From Clostridiales bacterium (GTDB taxonomy: Bacteria > Bacillota > Clostridia > Christensenellales > UMGS416): DNA of 12,574 nucleotides. Position numbers and translations under genes: made by a program. The notes under the pieces are model-generated. The model had not been told where the DNA came from and did no database searches. It was given only the letters and a program-made list of their open reading frames with translations. The DNA is taken from contig JAAYXU010000065.1 of the NCBI GenBank assembly GCA_012515725.1, forward strand, positions 1-12,574. The letters are read 5' to 3'. This document shows positions 7,194 through 12,574 of the stretch, piece by piece; position 1 is the stretch's first letter, and each line of letters starts with the position of its first letter.

Positions 7194-8462
7194 ATGTCCT
7201 CTGAATTTGATTTTTTACGTATCAAGTGGCCAAAAATGGCAGCGCTCGCGGCCGACGCCAGCAGGCTTGTTGAAGTCAGCCCCTCAAGCGCTATCGCCTC
7301 GATGCGTACCTTCTGCGAGTGGGCCGCCGATATCGCGCTCGACATATACAAGGTGCAGGTGGTAAGCGGCGTCACGCAGATGGAGAAGCTGGAGGCGCTC
7401 CAGGCGACAGGCCGCGTTCCCGCCGAGATCCTTCAGAAATTTCATAACATACGCACCGCGGGCAACGACGCGGTACACCGTGCGCTGGGCGACCCGGAAA
7501 CCGCCCGCGCCGCGCTGCAGGAAACCAAAGAAATCGGACAGTGGCTTTTCCGCGAAAGCGACAGCCACGCCCGCCCAAGAGACCCCTCACCGATACGCCG
7601 GGTTCCGATTGAGGGACTGTACGCCGACGAGGAGCCCAGCCGCTCCTCGGGCATGCTGGAGAGCCGGCACAGTCAGCGCATGCGCCCGGCGCAGTTTTTC
7701 CGGCAGTATGCTCCGCAGGTCGTGATGGGCGGAGGGGTGCTGCTCATCATCGGTATCATCGTGCTCGTCATACTGCTCGTTTCCCGGTGCTCGAATCCGT
7801 CCAGGCAGCTTCCCGACGACAGCATCGGTCCCAGCACGTCGCCGCTGTCCACAGGGCTGGTAGAGGAAACGCCCACCGCCGAACCCACGCCCGCGCCCTC
7901 CCCGACGCCCCGTCCCAGCGTTTGGTTTGAAACGCTGGATCCGTCGTCGGACTTCACCGGGCTCTATCTGGGCAAATGGGATTCGACCTCTATGGACGCA
8001 AACTTCCAGCTTGACGGAAGGCTATACGAGCACGGCATCGGCATGTTCGTACCGTCCCGCCAGATAACCGATGATCGAGGCTCCAAATCGGCGACATGGG
8101 CGCTGCTGGGCAAATACGATACGCTGGTGTTCGATCTTGGCGCCGACCAGAACTGGGACTACGGCCAGAATAACGGCTATTTCCGCATAAAAATAGAGGC
8201 CGACGACAAGGAAGTATACAACAGCGGCATGAAAGACTATCAGTTCTTCGAGGAAAATATCACGGTCGACGTGCGCGGCTGTAACAGCCTGAAGATAACG
8301 ATTACCGAGCAGAAAGGCGACGCGGGCACGCTCAATATCGTGCTGGGCAACGCTCGCCTCTACGAGGTGTCTACCGCGACCGGAGGGACCAGCGCCCCGA
8401 CCGGGACGCCCGGGGCTTCGGAGACGCCCGGCGCATCGCCCTCGCCCACGCCCGCGCCGTAG
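7194..8462 (+). CDS. DUF4145-like / transmembrane / NPCBM-like carbohydrate-binding module protein
   Basis: A 422-residue protein in three parts. Residues 1-125 resemble DUF4145: an N-terminal helix, a helix with M-R-T-F-C-E-W-A-A-D (37-46), L-Q-A-T-G-R-V-P-A-E-I-L (69-80) and F-H-N-I-R-T-A-G-N-D-A-V-H (83-95). Residues 177-197 are a strong membrane segment with Arg on both sides. There is no signal peptide, so the N-terminal domain should be cytoplasmic and the rest outside. A Pro/Thr/Ser linker (226-242) leads to an NPCBM-like beta-sandwich (about 250-392), with aromatic and Gly signposts W262, H280-G-I-G, W302-A-L-L-G-K-Y-D-T and N-N-G-Y-F-R-I-K-I. A second Pro/Thr tail (396-422) ends the protein, perhaps wall-spanning. 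NPCBM modules bind sugars in glycosidases; DUF4145 function is not settled. I infer a sensor or wall-anchoring role. The ribosome site GAGGGTGAG is moderate. A strong terminator follows. Confidence 0.87.
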   Translation: MSSEFDFLRIKWPKMAALAADASRLVEVSPSSAIASMRTFCEWAADIALDIYKVQVVSGVTQMEKLEALQATGRVPAEILQKFHNIRTAGNDAVHRALGDPETARAALQETKEIGQWLFRESDSHARPRDPSPIRRVPIEGLYADEEPSRSSGMLESRHSQRMRPAQFFRQYAPQVVMGGGVLLIIGIIVLVILLVSRCSNPSRQLPDDSIGPSTSPLSTGLVEETPTAEPTPAPSPTPRPSVWFETLDPSSDFTGLYLGKWDSTSMDANFQLDGRLYEHGIGMFVPSRQITDDRGSKSATWALLGKYDTLVFDLGADQNWDYGQNNGYFRIKIEADDKEVYNSGMKDYQFFEENITVDVRGCNSLKITITEQKGDAGTLNIVLGNARLYEVSTATGGTSAPTGTPGASETPGASPSPTPAP

Positions 8463-8500
8463 CCGACCGGTTCTGCGGTTTATAAACCCGATCATGAGAC

Positions 8501-8535
8501 GCGGGGCCGCGCCAAAGGGCGCGGCCCCGCTTTTT
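8501..8535 (+). terminator. Intrinsic terminator of the DUF4145-NPCBM gene
   Basis: A perfect 13-bp GC stem, GCGGGGCCGCGCC (8501-8513) with GGCGCGGCCCCGC (8518-8530), a 4-nt AAAG loop, and T5 at 8531-8535. It stands 38 nt after the stop of the plus-strand gene. It also sits downstream of the convergent lgt gene; its minus-strand tail lacks a T-run, so stopping from that side would be less efficient. Confidence 0.95.
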
Positions 8536-8555
8536 GTATGGTGTCTGTGATGATA

Positions 8556-9353
8556 CTACGCCTTTTCGGGCGCGGACTGCGCACGCGTCCGGGCTCTGTA
8601 CCATATGTACCAGGCTATGAGGGCCAGCAGTATGCCCATCGAAACCCATTGGCTCGTAGACATACCGAAGAATATGCCGCGCATCCGGTCGTCACCGCGG
8701 AAAAACTCGAGCGTGAAGCGCATGACCGCGTACCCCGCCGCGTACAGCGGGAACACCATCCATCGGCGGCGCATCCGGCGCTCGGCGATAAGGAGCAGCA
8801 GGAACAAAAGGAAATTGTAGCCCGACTCAATAAGCTGCACCGGCAGCAGCGGCTCGCCGTTCGGAGCGGCCAGCGAGTGGGTGAACGCGACGCCGAAGCG
8901 CTCGCTTGGAACGCCCCAGCAGCAGCCTGTCAGAAAGCAGCCGATACGCGCGAACGCGTGAAAGAGCGGCAGCGCCGGGGTAACAAGAGCGAATACCGGG
9001 GCGGCCGGCACGTTGTATTTGCGCATATACATCAGCGCGGCGGCAAGACCGCCTATGAGTCCGCCGTAGAACACCATACCGCCGCTCAGCAGCAGCCTGA
9101 GCGTGTCGGCCGAAAGAGTGATCTCGTCTCTGTGCTCAATGAAATAGGGAATCTGCGAAACGAGAAACAAGAGCTTGGCGCCTATGCCCGCGCCCACGGC
9201 CGAAAGAAGCGTGATATGCAGAAGGTCGTCGGACGGGACCCGGAATGCGCGGTTGCGAATGATTACGCAGATGGCGGCGGCCGCGATGCCCACAACGCCC
9301 ATAAGCCAGTACGAGGGCAGCGGAAATGTACCGATGTATACATAGGGAAGCAT
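8556..9353 (-). CDS. lgt: Prolipoprotein diacylglyceryl transferase
   Basis: A 265-residue membrane protein with about seven hydrophobic segments. It has the Lgt hallmarks G-G-M-V-F-Y-G-G-L-I-G-G (91-102), H-A-F-A-R-I-G-C-F-L-T-G-C-C-W-G (132-147, with the key Arg136), P-V-Q-L-I-E-S (171-177) and R-F-T-L-E-F-F-R-G (212-220). The R-I-G-C-F-L-x-G-C-C variant is common in Clostridia. It transfers diacylglycerol from phosphatidylglycerol to the lipobox Cys of pre-lipoproteins, the first step of lipoprotein maturation; the adaptor at 5316-6875 is a likely substrate. Start ATG 9353 follows AAGGAGACGCC. No clear promoter is seen in the 36 nt between the start and the terminator-like hairpin at 9390-9423: TATAGA (9382-9377) could be a -10 but its -35 would fall in the hairpin. 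Confidence 0.96.
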   Translation of the reverse strand: MLPYVYIGTFPLPSYWLMGVVGIAAAAICVIIRNRAFRVPSDDLLHITLLSAVGAGIGAKLLFLVSQIPYFIEHRDEITLSADTLRLLLSGGMVFYGGLIGGLAAALMYMRKYNVPAAPVFALVTPALPLFHAFARIGCFLTGCCWGVPSERFGVAFTHSLAAPNGEPLLPVQLIESGYNFLLFLLLLIAERRMRRRWMVFPLYAAGYAVMRFTLEFFRGDDRMRGIFFGMSTSQWVSMGILLALIAWYIWYRARTRAQSAPEKA

Positions 9354-9385
9354 GGCGTCTCCTTGGCACTAAGTCTTCTATAAGG

Positions 9386-9423
9386 AAAAAGGGTGTAAAC
9401 AATTGTAGGATTGTTTACACCCT
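9386..9423 (-). terminator. Intrinsic terminator (or attenuator) between the DUF4190 gene and lgt
   Basis: A perfect 14-bp stem, AGGGTGTAAACAAT (minus strand, 9423-9410) with ATTGTTTACACCCT (9403-9390), a 6-nt loop, then T5 (9390-9386). It follows the DUF4190 stop at 9437 by 13 nt. Because the lgt start is only 33 nt further on, it could also act as a partial terminator that sets how much lgt RNA is read through. Confidence 0.9.
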
Positions 9424-9436
9424 GGTCGCGCTGATT

Positions 9437-9769
9437 CTACGAAAGGGGCAGTCCTCCCGGGAACGAGCGGTTAAACTCCGCAAGCGCACAGCCTGCCGCA
9501 CTGGCGCAGATGGCGCAGGAGAGTACGACGATCGACGAAATGGCCAGCGCGACGATCGAGCACACGAGACCTGCCGTCGCCATACCGGCCGTCCCGGCGG
9601 GCATTGACTTGCGGGCGCTGACGCCTAGTATAAGTCCAACAATCGAAAGTATGATGGCCGCGATGCCCAGCCAAAGCGTGTAGCTGAAAATTGTGAATAC
9701 CAGTCCCAGTATGCCGCATACCAGTGAAGCGGCAGCCTTGCCCCTACCCGGATCCTGCTGCACTTCCAT
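9437..9769 (-). CDS. DUF4190-like small membrane protein
   Basis: A 110-residue hydrophobic protein. Residues 11-51 form one or two membrane segments with G-K-A-A-A-S-L-V-C-G-I-L-G-L (10-23) and I-A-A-I-I-L-S-I-V-G-L-I-L-G-V (36-50). A short polar loop S-A-R-K-S-M-P (51-57) precedes G-M-A-T-A-G-L-V-C-S-I-V-A-L-A (62-76) and another membrane segment to about 93. This Gly-Ala rich, Lys-Ala-initiated pattern with a repeated G-x-x-x-G-L-V-C-x-I half is typical of the DUF4190 group, whose function is not known. The C-terminal tail is short and Cys-containing. ATG 9769 is preceded by AGGAGG 8 nt upstream, and a good promoter sits at 9808-9836. It is a monocistronic-looking gene with its own terminator. 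Confidence 0.8.
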   Translation of the reverse strand: MEVQQDPGRGKAAASLVCGILGLVFTIFSYTLWLGIAAIILSIVGLILGVSARKSMPAGTAGMATAGLVCSIVALAISSIVVLSCAICASAAGCALAEFNRSFPGGLPLS

Positions 9770-9807
9770 TAATAAATCCTCCTCGATAACATGATGGCTA
9801 TACCAGA

Positions 9808-9836
9808 ATCTTAATATAAAACGCGATATGTGTCAA
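9808..9836 (-). promoter_or_regulatory. Promoter of the DUF4190-like gene
   Basis: A perfect TTGACA (9836-9831) and TAAGAT (9813-9808) with exactly 17 nt between them on the minus strand. The predicted start near 9801 gives a leader of about 30 nt. It is the best promoter match in the window, and direct repeats (9844-9862) lie just upstream. Confidence 0.85.
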
Positions 9837-9843
9837 TCGTTAA

Positions 9844-9862
9844 ATTCACAAAATATTCACAA
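9844..9862 (-). repeat. Direct repeats upstream of the DUF4190 promoter: possible response-regulator site
   Basis: Two copies of TTGTGAAT (plus strand ATTCACAA at 9844-9851 and 9855-9862) begin 11 bp apart, so they face the same side of the helix. Counted from the shared TGTGAA core the layout is TGTGAA-N5-TGTGAA. It ends 8 bp upstream of the -35 box, where activators of the OmpR/PhoB response regulator family usually bind. It resembles, but does not equal, the known WalR site (TGTWAH-N5-TGTWAH). Confidence 0.5.
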
Positions 9863-9895
9863 TATCCGGTTTCGTGTATCGTCACATTTTCCGCG

Positions 9896-10807
9896 CTATC
9901 GCATCTCGGCGTTAAATATGACGAAGCGGTCCGCGCCCGCCCTTCTGGCCTGGTACATCGCCGCCTGCGCCTGGCGCACCAGCTGGTCGTAGCCCCGCAC
10001 CGTTTCCCGGTTAAAGGCCACCCCGATGCTAATCCTGAGCGTGACGCGCCGCTCGGGAAAATGGATATCCTCGCGGGCGCAGGACAGGAGCTTCTGTGAA
10101 AAGGCCGCCACCTGCGAAAGCTCCCTCGCGTCGCGCATGAGCACAAGGAAACGCCCGTCCTGGCCGCAGATAAAATCGGTTTCCCGTATGCGCGACGCCA
10201 TGCGCCGCGCCAGTACTGACAGCGCCCGCGAACGGAGAGCGGCGTACTTGTCCCCGGAGGAGCTGTCGGCGCCGTCGGCGCTTATGGAGAGAAGCGCGAT
10301 ACTCCTGTCGTCCATGTACCGGCGCACCATGCGGGCAAAGACCTCGGATGAGAGCAGCGGATCGCGCGTCCCGGAGACCGACTGAAGTCCCAGGCGCAGC
10401 GTTTCCTCAGCCATGAACCGATAGGATTCCTCCATGCGCGGCCAGGGTTTCACCGCGCCTGTTAGCACAAGCGCGCCCCGGACGACGCCGTCGGGCCACT
10501 TGAGCGGTATAGCGCGGCAGCGTATGAACAGCCGCGGCCAACGGGAGCGCAACGTGAACTGCCGGACCTCTCCCGCAAAGTCGGGCGCGGGCATGCTTTC
10601 AAGGCCCTGCGTGCCGCTCACGATCTTTCCGGGTCTGCCCGCGGCGTATACGACGCTCTTCCCCTGCTCCCATCCGACGATCGCCGCGCAGCGGGCGCGC
10701 GCAAGCCGCGCGATATGACAGACCTGTATCCGCCACTGTTCCTCGACGATACCGGGTACGGCCGTCGTATCGTGAAGGTCTCCTTCGCTGTGCCTTGGTT
10801 CGCTCAT
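9896..10807 (-). CDS. GAF-like plus degenerate GGDEF domain protein
   Basis: A 303-residue soluble protein. I choose ATG 10807, which has GGAGAG just ahead; a TTG at 10837 is in frame but lacks a ribosome site. Residues 20-130 look like a small sensor (GAF-like) domain with an I-V-E-E-Q-W-R-I helix, a V-G-W-E-Q-G-K strand and a G-A-L-V-L-T-G strand. Residues about 148-300 fit the diguanylate cyclase fold: S-G-T-R-D-P-L-L start (145-152), a helix rich in Arg, R-I-R-E-T-D-F-I-C-G (206-215), and the S-I-G-V-A-F strand (260-265) with the Y-Q-A-R-R-A-G-A-D-R-F helix end. The active site G-G-D-E-F is replaced by Q-D-G-R-F (216-220), so c-di-GMP synthesis is not expected. A degenerate nucleotide or ligand-binding role is possible. 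It is 57 nt downstream of the flavin reductase gene and may be in the same transcript. Confidence 0.8.
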   Translation of the reverse strand: MSEPRHSEGDLHDTTAVPGIVEEQWRIQVCHIARLARARCAAIVGWEQGKSVVYAAGRPGKIVSGTQGLESMPAPDFAGEVRQFTLRSRWPRLFIRCRAIPLKWPDGVVRGALVLTGAVKPWPRMEESYRFMAEETLRLGLQSVSGTRDPLLSSEVFARMVRRYMDDRSIALLSISADGADSSSGDKYAALRSRALSVLARRMASRIRETDFICGQDGRFLVLMRDARELSQVAAFSQKLLSCAREDIHFPERRVTLRISIGVAFNRETVRGYDQLVRQAQAAMYQARRAGADRFVIFNAEMR

Positions 10808-10864
10808 CACTCTCTCCGGTCGAGTAATCGCGCGCAATGAGAGCGCGCCGCCGTGCGCTGCCTG

Positions 10865-11362
10865 TTACCGGGTATAGCAGGCGACGATCTCTCCGAAATA
10901 CAGCGTGTGGTAGTCGCCGTCGTCATAGACCGACTGATCGATGACGGGATCGAGCGCCGGGGCCGACAGCGTGAACTTGCCGCGTATAACGCACTCATAG
11001 TGGAGCCAGCCCTCGCCCACCACCGGGCAGTCGACCGCCCGGCCGGGCTGCGCGGTCAGGCCGCATACCGCGAACTTGTCGACATTGCGCCCCGAATGGC
11101 TGCCGCAGTAGGCGAGCGCGTCCCTTAGCTCGTCTGCCCGGGGCACCGTGACCGTGAATGACTCGGCCTGCTCCAGCAGGAAATGCGTGTGCCGGGACAG
11201 GCGGACGGGCGCTATGAATACCGGGCGGCCCCAGTAAATCGACAGGCTTCCCCAGCCGATCGTCATCGTATTGAGCGATCCGTTGGAACGCACAGTCAGC
11301 AGCGCGCCGCCGTGGTTCAGGCGCTCCAGCGTATGCTGCGCATGTTCTTCAAAGGATATCAT
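10865..11362 (-). CDS. Flavin reductase-like (FMN-binding split barrel) protein
   Basis: A 165-residue protein of usual family length. The N-terminal half has A-L-L-T-V (20-24), N-T-M-T-I-G-W-G (31-38, FMN phosphate loop of the family), the W-G-R-P-V-F-I-A-P-V-R strand (44-54), R-H-T-H-F-L-L-E (57-64) and F-T-V-T-V-P (69-74). Then come D-K-F-A-V-C-G-L-T-A (95-104), V-I-R-G-K (125-129) and the end strand H-T-L-Y-F-G-E-I-V (152-160). Such proteins use NAD(P)H to reduce flavin, or bind FMN in electron-transfer roles; the substrate here is not evident. ATG 11362 follows AAAAAGGAGGAGCCAT. The gene starts 24 nt after the ThuA-like gene stops. Confidence 0.9.
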   Translation of the reverse strand: MISFEEHAQHTLERLNHGGALLTVRSNGSLNTMTIGWGSLSIYWGRPVFIAPVRLSRHTHFLLEQAESFTVTVPRADELRDALAYCGSHSGRNVDKFAVCGLTAQPGRAVDCPVVGEGWLHYECVIRGKFTLSAPALDPVIDQSVYDDGDYHTLYFGEIVACYTR

Positions 11363-11386
11363 ATGGCTCCTCCTTTTTGGTCGTTC

Positions 11387-12109
11387 TCAGGGACGGGGAA
11401 GCGGTATGTTTCTCCGGTAAGTGATGGCGGGCTTATTCTCGGGGGCAGCGGCCCAGCGTACGGCGTTTGTGATGACGGTCTGGACCTCCTTCTGGTGGAA
11501 GATCGGGAACGTCTCGTGGCCCGGACGGAAATAGAATATGTGTCCGCTGCCGCGAGTCAGCGTAAAACCGCTGCGGAACACCTCGCCGCCCGAAAACCAG
11601 CTGATGAACACGAGCTCGTCGGGCTGCGGAATATTGAAATACTCGCCGTAGGTTTCTTCCTGCGGTATCTCGAAGTATTCGGGAAGTCCGGCCGTGATCG
11701 GGTGTCCGGGATTGACGATAAAGAGCCGCTCCAGCTCATGGTTCTCGCGCCAGCTGAGCATCGAGGACCGGGTCCCGCACAGCTTCATGAATATTTTGCT
11801 GGCGTGCGCCGAATGCAGCGCGATAAGCCCCATGCCCTCCAGCACGCGGTCATATACCTTCTCCACGATATCGTCCCGGACTTCCCCGTGCGCCGTGTGA
11901 CCCCACCAAATGAGCACGTCGGTAGCGCTCAGCACCTCGTCGGTCAGCCCGTGGTCCGGTTCGTCGAGCGTGGCGGTACGCACGGTCATGTCGGGCTGCT
12001 CTGACAGGAAACCGGCGATCAGGGCGTGCATGCCCTCGGGGTACAGCTTCCTGACGCTCTCCTTTGTTTTCTCGTGTCGAAATTCATTCCATACGGTAAC
12101 GCGTATCAT
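11387..12109 (-). CDS. ThuA-like protein (trehalose utilisation family)
   Basis: A 240-residue protein of the ThuA-like fold, related to class I glutamine amidotransferase-like proteins. The start is ATG 12109 behind AGGAGGCCTGTT; an in-frame ATG at 12151 gives a longer form but has no ribosome site. Key blocks are V-T-V-W-N-E-F-R-H-E-K (4-14), D-V-L-I-W-W-G-H-T-A-H-G-E-V (64-77), L-I-A-L-H-S-A-H-A-S-K-I-F (95-107), P-G-H-P-I-T-A-G-L (134-142), E-E-T-Y-G-E-Y-F (151-158) and Y-F-R-P-G-H-E-T-F-P (193-202). The His and Trp-rich centre is typical of the sugar-linked ThuA group. ThuA in Sinorhizobium takes part in trehalose breakdown through 3-keto sugars, but the family is wide and the role here is unproven. 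It heads the likely operon with the flavin reductase. Confidence 0.93.
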   Translation of the reverse strand: MIRVTVWNEFRHEKTKESVRKLYPEGMHALIAGFLSEQPDMTVRTATLDEPDHGLTDEVLSATDVLIWWGHTAHGEVRDDIVEKVYDRVLEGMGLIALHSAHASKIFMKLCGTRSSMLSWRENHELERLFIVNPGHPITAGLPEYFEIPQEETYGEYFNIPQPDELVFISWFSGGEVFRSGFTLTRGSGHIFYFRPGHETFPIFHQKEVQTVITNAVRWAAAPENKPAITYRRNIPLPRP

Positions 12110-12307
12110 AACAGGCCTCCTAGATATTGATCCAATTACTTTATTCCACATGGCGTCTGTTATTCCTTCCTCCGCCGCGTCCGGCTCACATTTTGTTTGC
12201 CCGGCAATATTTTAAGCGATTGAATGCACTGTTTGCTCTCGCTCAAACATTGTTACACAAAAAAAAGAATGCTTTTTCATCCGTTTCTAACTATCGCCAT
12301 TTATGGC

Positions 12308-12335
12308 TTGTAACTCTCGGGCGCTGCGGTATAAT
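12308..12335 (+). promoter_or_regulatory. Promoter of the right-edge membrane protein gene
   Basis: TTGTAA (12308-12313) and a perfect TATAAT (12330-12335) are separated by 16 nt. Transcription would start near 12342, giving about 50 nt of leader. The rest of the 281-nt gap between the ThuA gene and 12391 is A+T-rich and shows no gene or strong terminator. The ThuA operon promoter must lie in it on the minus strand; TAAAAT at 12214-12209 is a possible -10 but has a poor -35. Confidence 0.75.
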
Positions 12336-12390
12336 AAAGGAGGAATAAGGAATCCCGCGTGAAAACGCTGGCCAATAAGGAGGCAGCCGC

Positions 12391-12574
12391 ATGGGCAATA
12401 TCATCGCCAGGATATCGGAGATCATCTCCCGGTTTCAGATGGGGGGCGCGGCATCTATGTCGGCCATCGACTTTGTGTGGATCGCGGCCGCGATCGCGGC
12501 GGCGATACTGGCCATCAAGGTCGTCGGCAAGATAATAAAGATACTGCTCATCATAGCGGCTGTGGCGCTTCTTG
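12391..12574 (+). CDS. Hypothetical membrane protein, N-terminal part
   Basis: The reading frame is open for 61 codons to the right edge of the window. The ATG at 12391 follows AAGGAGG with 7 nt spacing. An N-terminal amphipathic stretch (residues 1-22) includes Arg7 and Arg14. A hydrophobic, Ala-rich membrane segment (about 26-43) is followed by Lys43, Lys47 and Lys50, then a second hydrophobic segment starts near 51. I do not recognise the family; it could be a two-helix membrane protein. Confidence 0.7.
   Translation, partial: MGNIIARISEIISRFQMGGAASMSAIDFVWIAAAIAAAILAIKVVGKIIKILLIIAAVALL

Noticed and set aside
8538..9383. Plus-strand open frame of 281 codons over lgt
   Set aside because: It is antisense to a clear Lgt with all its motifs, and its protein is charged and low in pattern; shadow frame.
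10808..10837. Longer start (TTG 10837) for the degenerate GGDEF protein
   Set aside because: There is no ribosome site before it, while ATG 10807 has GGAGAG at a proper distance.
12256..12276. AAAAAG-AATG-CTTTTT hairpin with an A-run as a terminator
   Set aside because: The stem is almost all A-T and too weak; no gene ends near it on either strand.
12338..12390. Small gene from GTG 12360 after the AGGAGG at 12338
   Set aside because: The AGGAGG is about 15 nt from that GTG and sits at the predicted transcription start, and the frame runs out of phase into the well-supported gene at 12391.
3301..12574. CRISPR repeats, tRNA, rRNA or insertion sequence signatures
   Set aside because: No regularly spaced repeats, cloverleaf patterns, transposase frames or terminal inverted repeats were recognised on reading; a search tool could still find weak cases.

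Overview
The window looks like chromosomal DNA of a GC-rich Bacillota (Clostridia-type) bacterium. Coding regions are GC-rich, gene starts carry strong AGGAGG-type ribosome binding sites, promoters are A+T-rich sigma-A type, and there is a lipobox adaptor for an ABC exporter and a clostridial-style Lgt. The organism is an inference from these traits and cannot be named from the sequence.

Left part (1-3300, all minus strand): the first genes of a type I-C CRISPR-Cas operon, in the order cas3, cas5 (Cas5d/Cas5c), cas8c, with cas8c cut by the window edge. A leaderless-looking but recognisable promoter and a palindromic candidate operator lie just upstream of cas3. The CRISPR array and cas7-cas4-cas1-cas2 would lie to the left, outside the window. 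A strong hairpin terminator (3241-3283) separates the cas operon from the next operon.

Middle-left (3310-6991, minus): a three-gene exporter operon of MacAB/YknXYZ type. It encodes a lipoprotein adaptor, an ATPase and an FtsX-like permease, tightly packed and with its own promoter. The adaptor is unusually long and seems to contain two lipoyl-type units. A divergent gene (7194-8462, plus) encodes an apparently undescribed architecture: a cytoplasmic DUF4145-like domain, one membrane segment, a Pro/Thr-rich linker and an outside NPCBM-type carbohydrate-binding-like module. It ends at a very strong terminator.

Right part (8556-12109, minus): lgt, a DUF4190-like small membrane protein gene whose terminator sits directly in front of lgt, a degenerate GGDEF protein with a GAF-like N-terminus, a flavin-reductase-like protein and a ThuA-like protein. 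The last three are closely spaced and probably co-transcribed. A divergent plus-strand membrane protein gene starts at 12391 and runs off the right edge.

No RNA genes, insertion sequences or CRISPR repeats were seen. The best candidates for new biology are the DUF4145-TM-NPCBM protein, the loss of the expected processing residues in Cas5, the palindrome/half-site layout at the cas promoter, the 11-bp-period direct repeats at the DUF4190 promoter, and the duplicated exporter adaptor.
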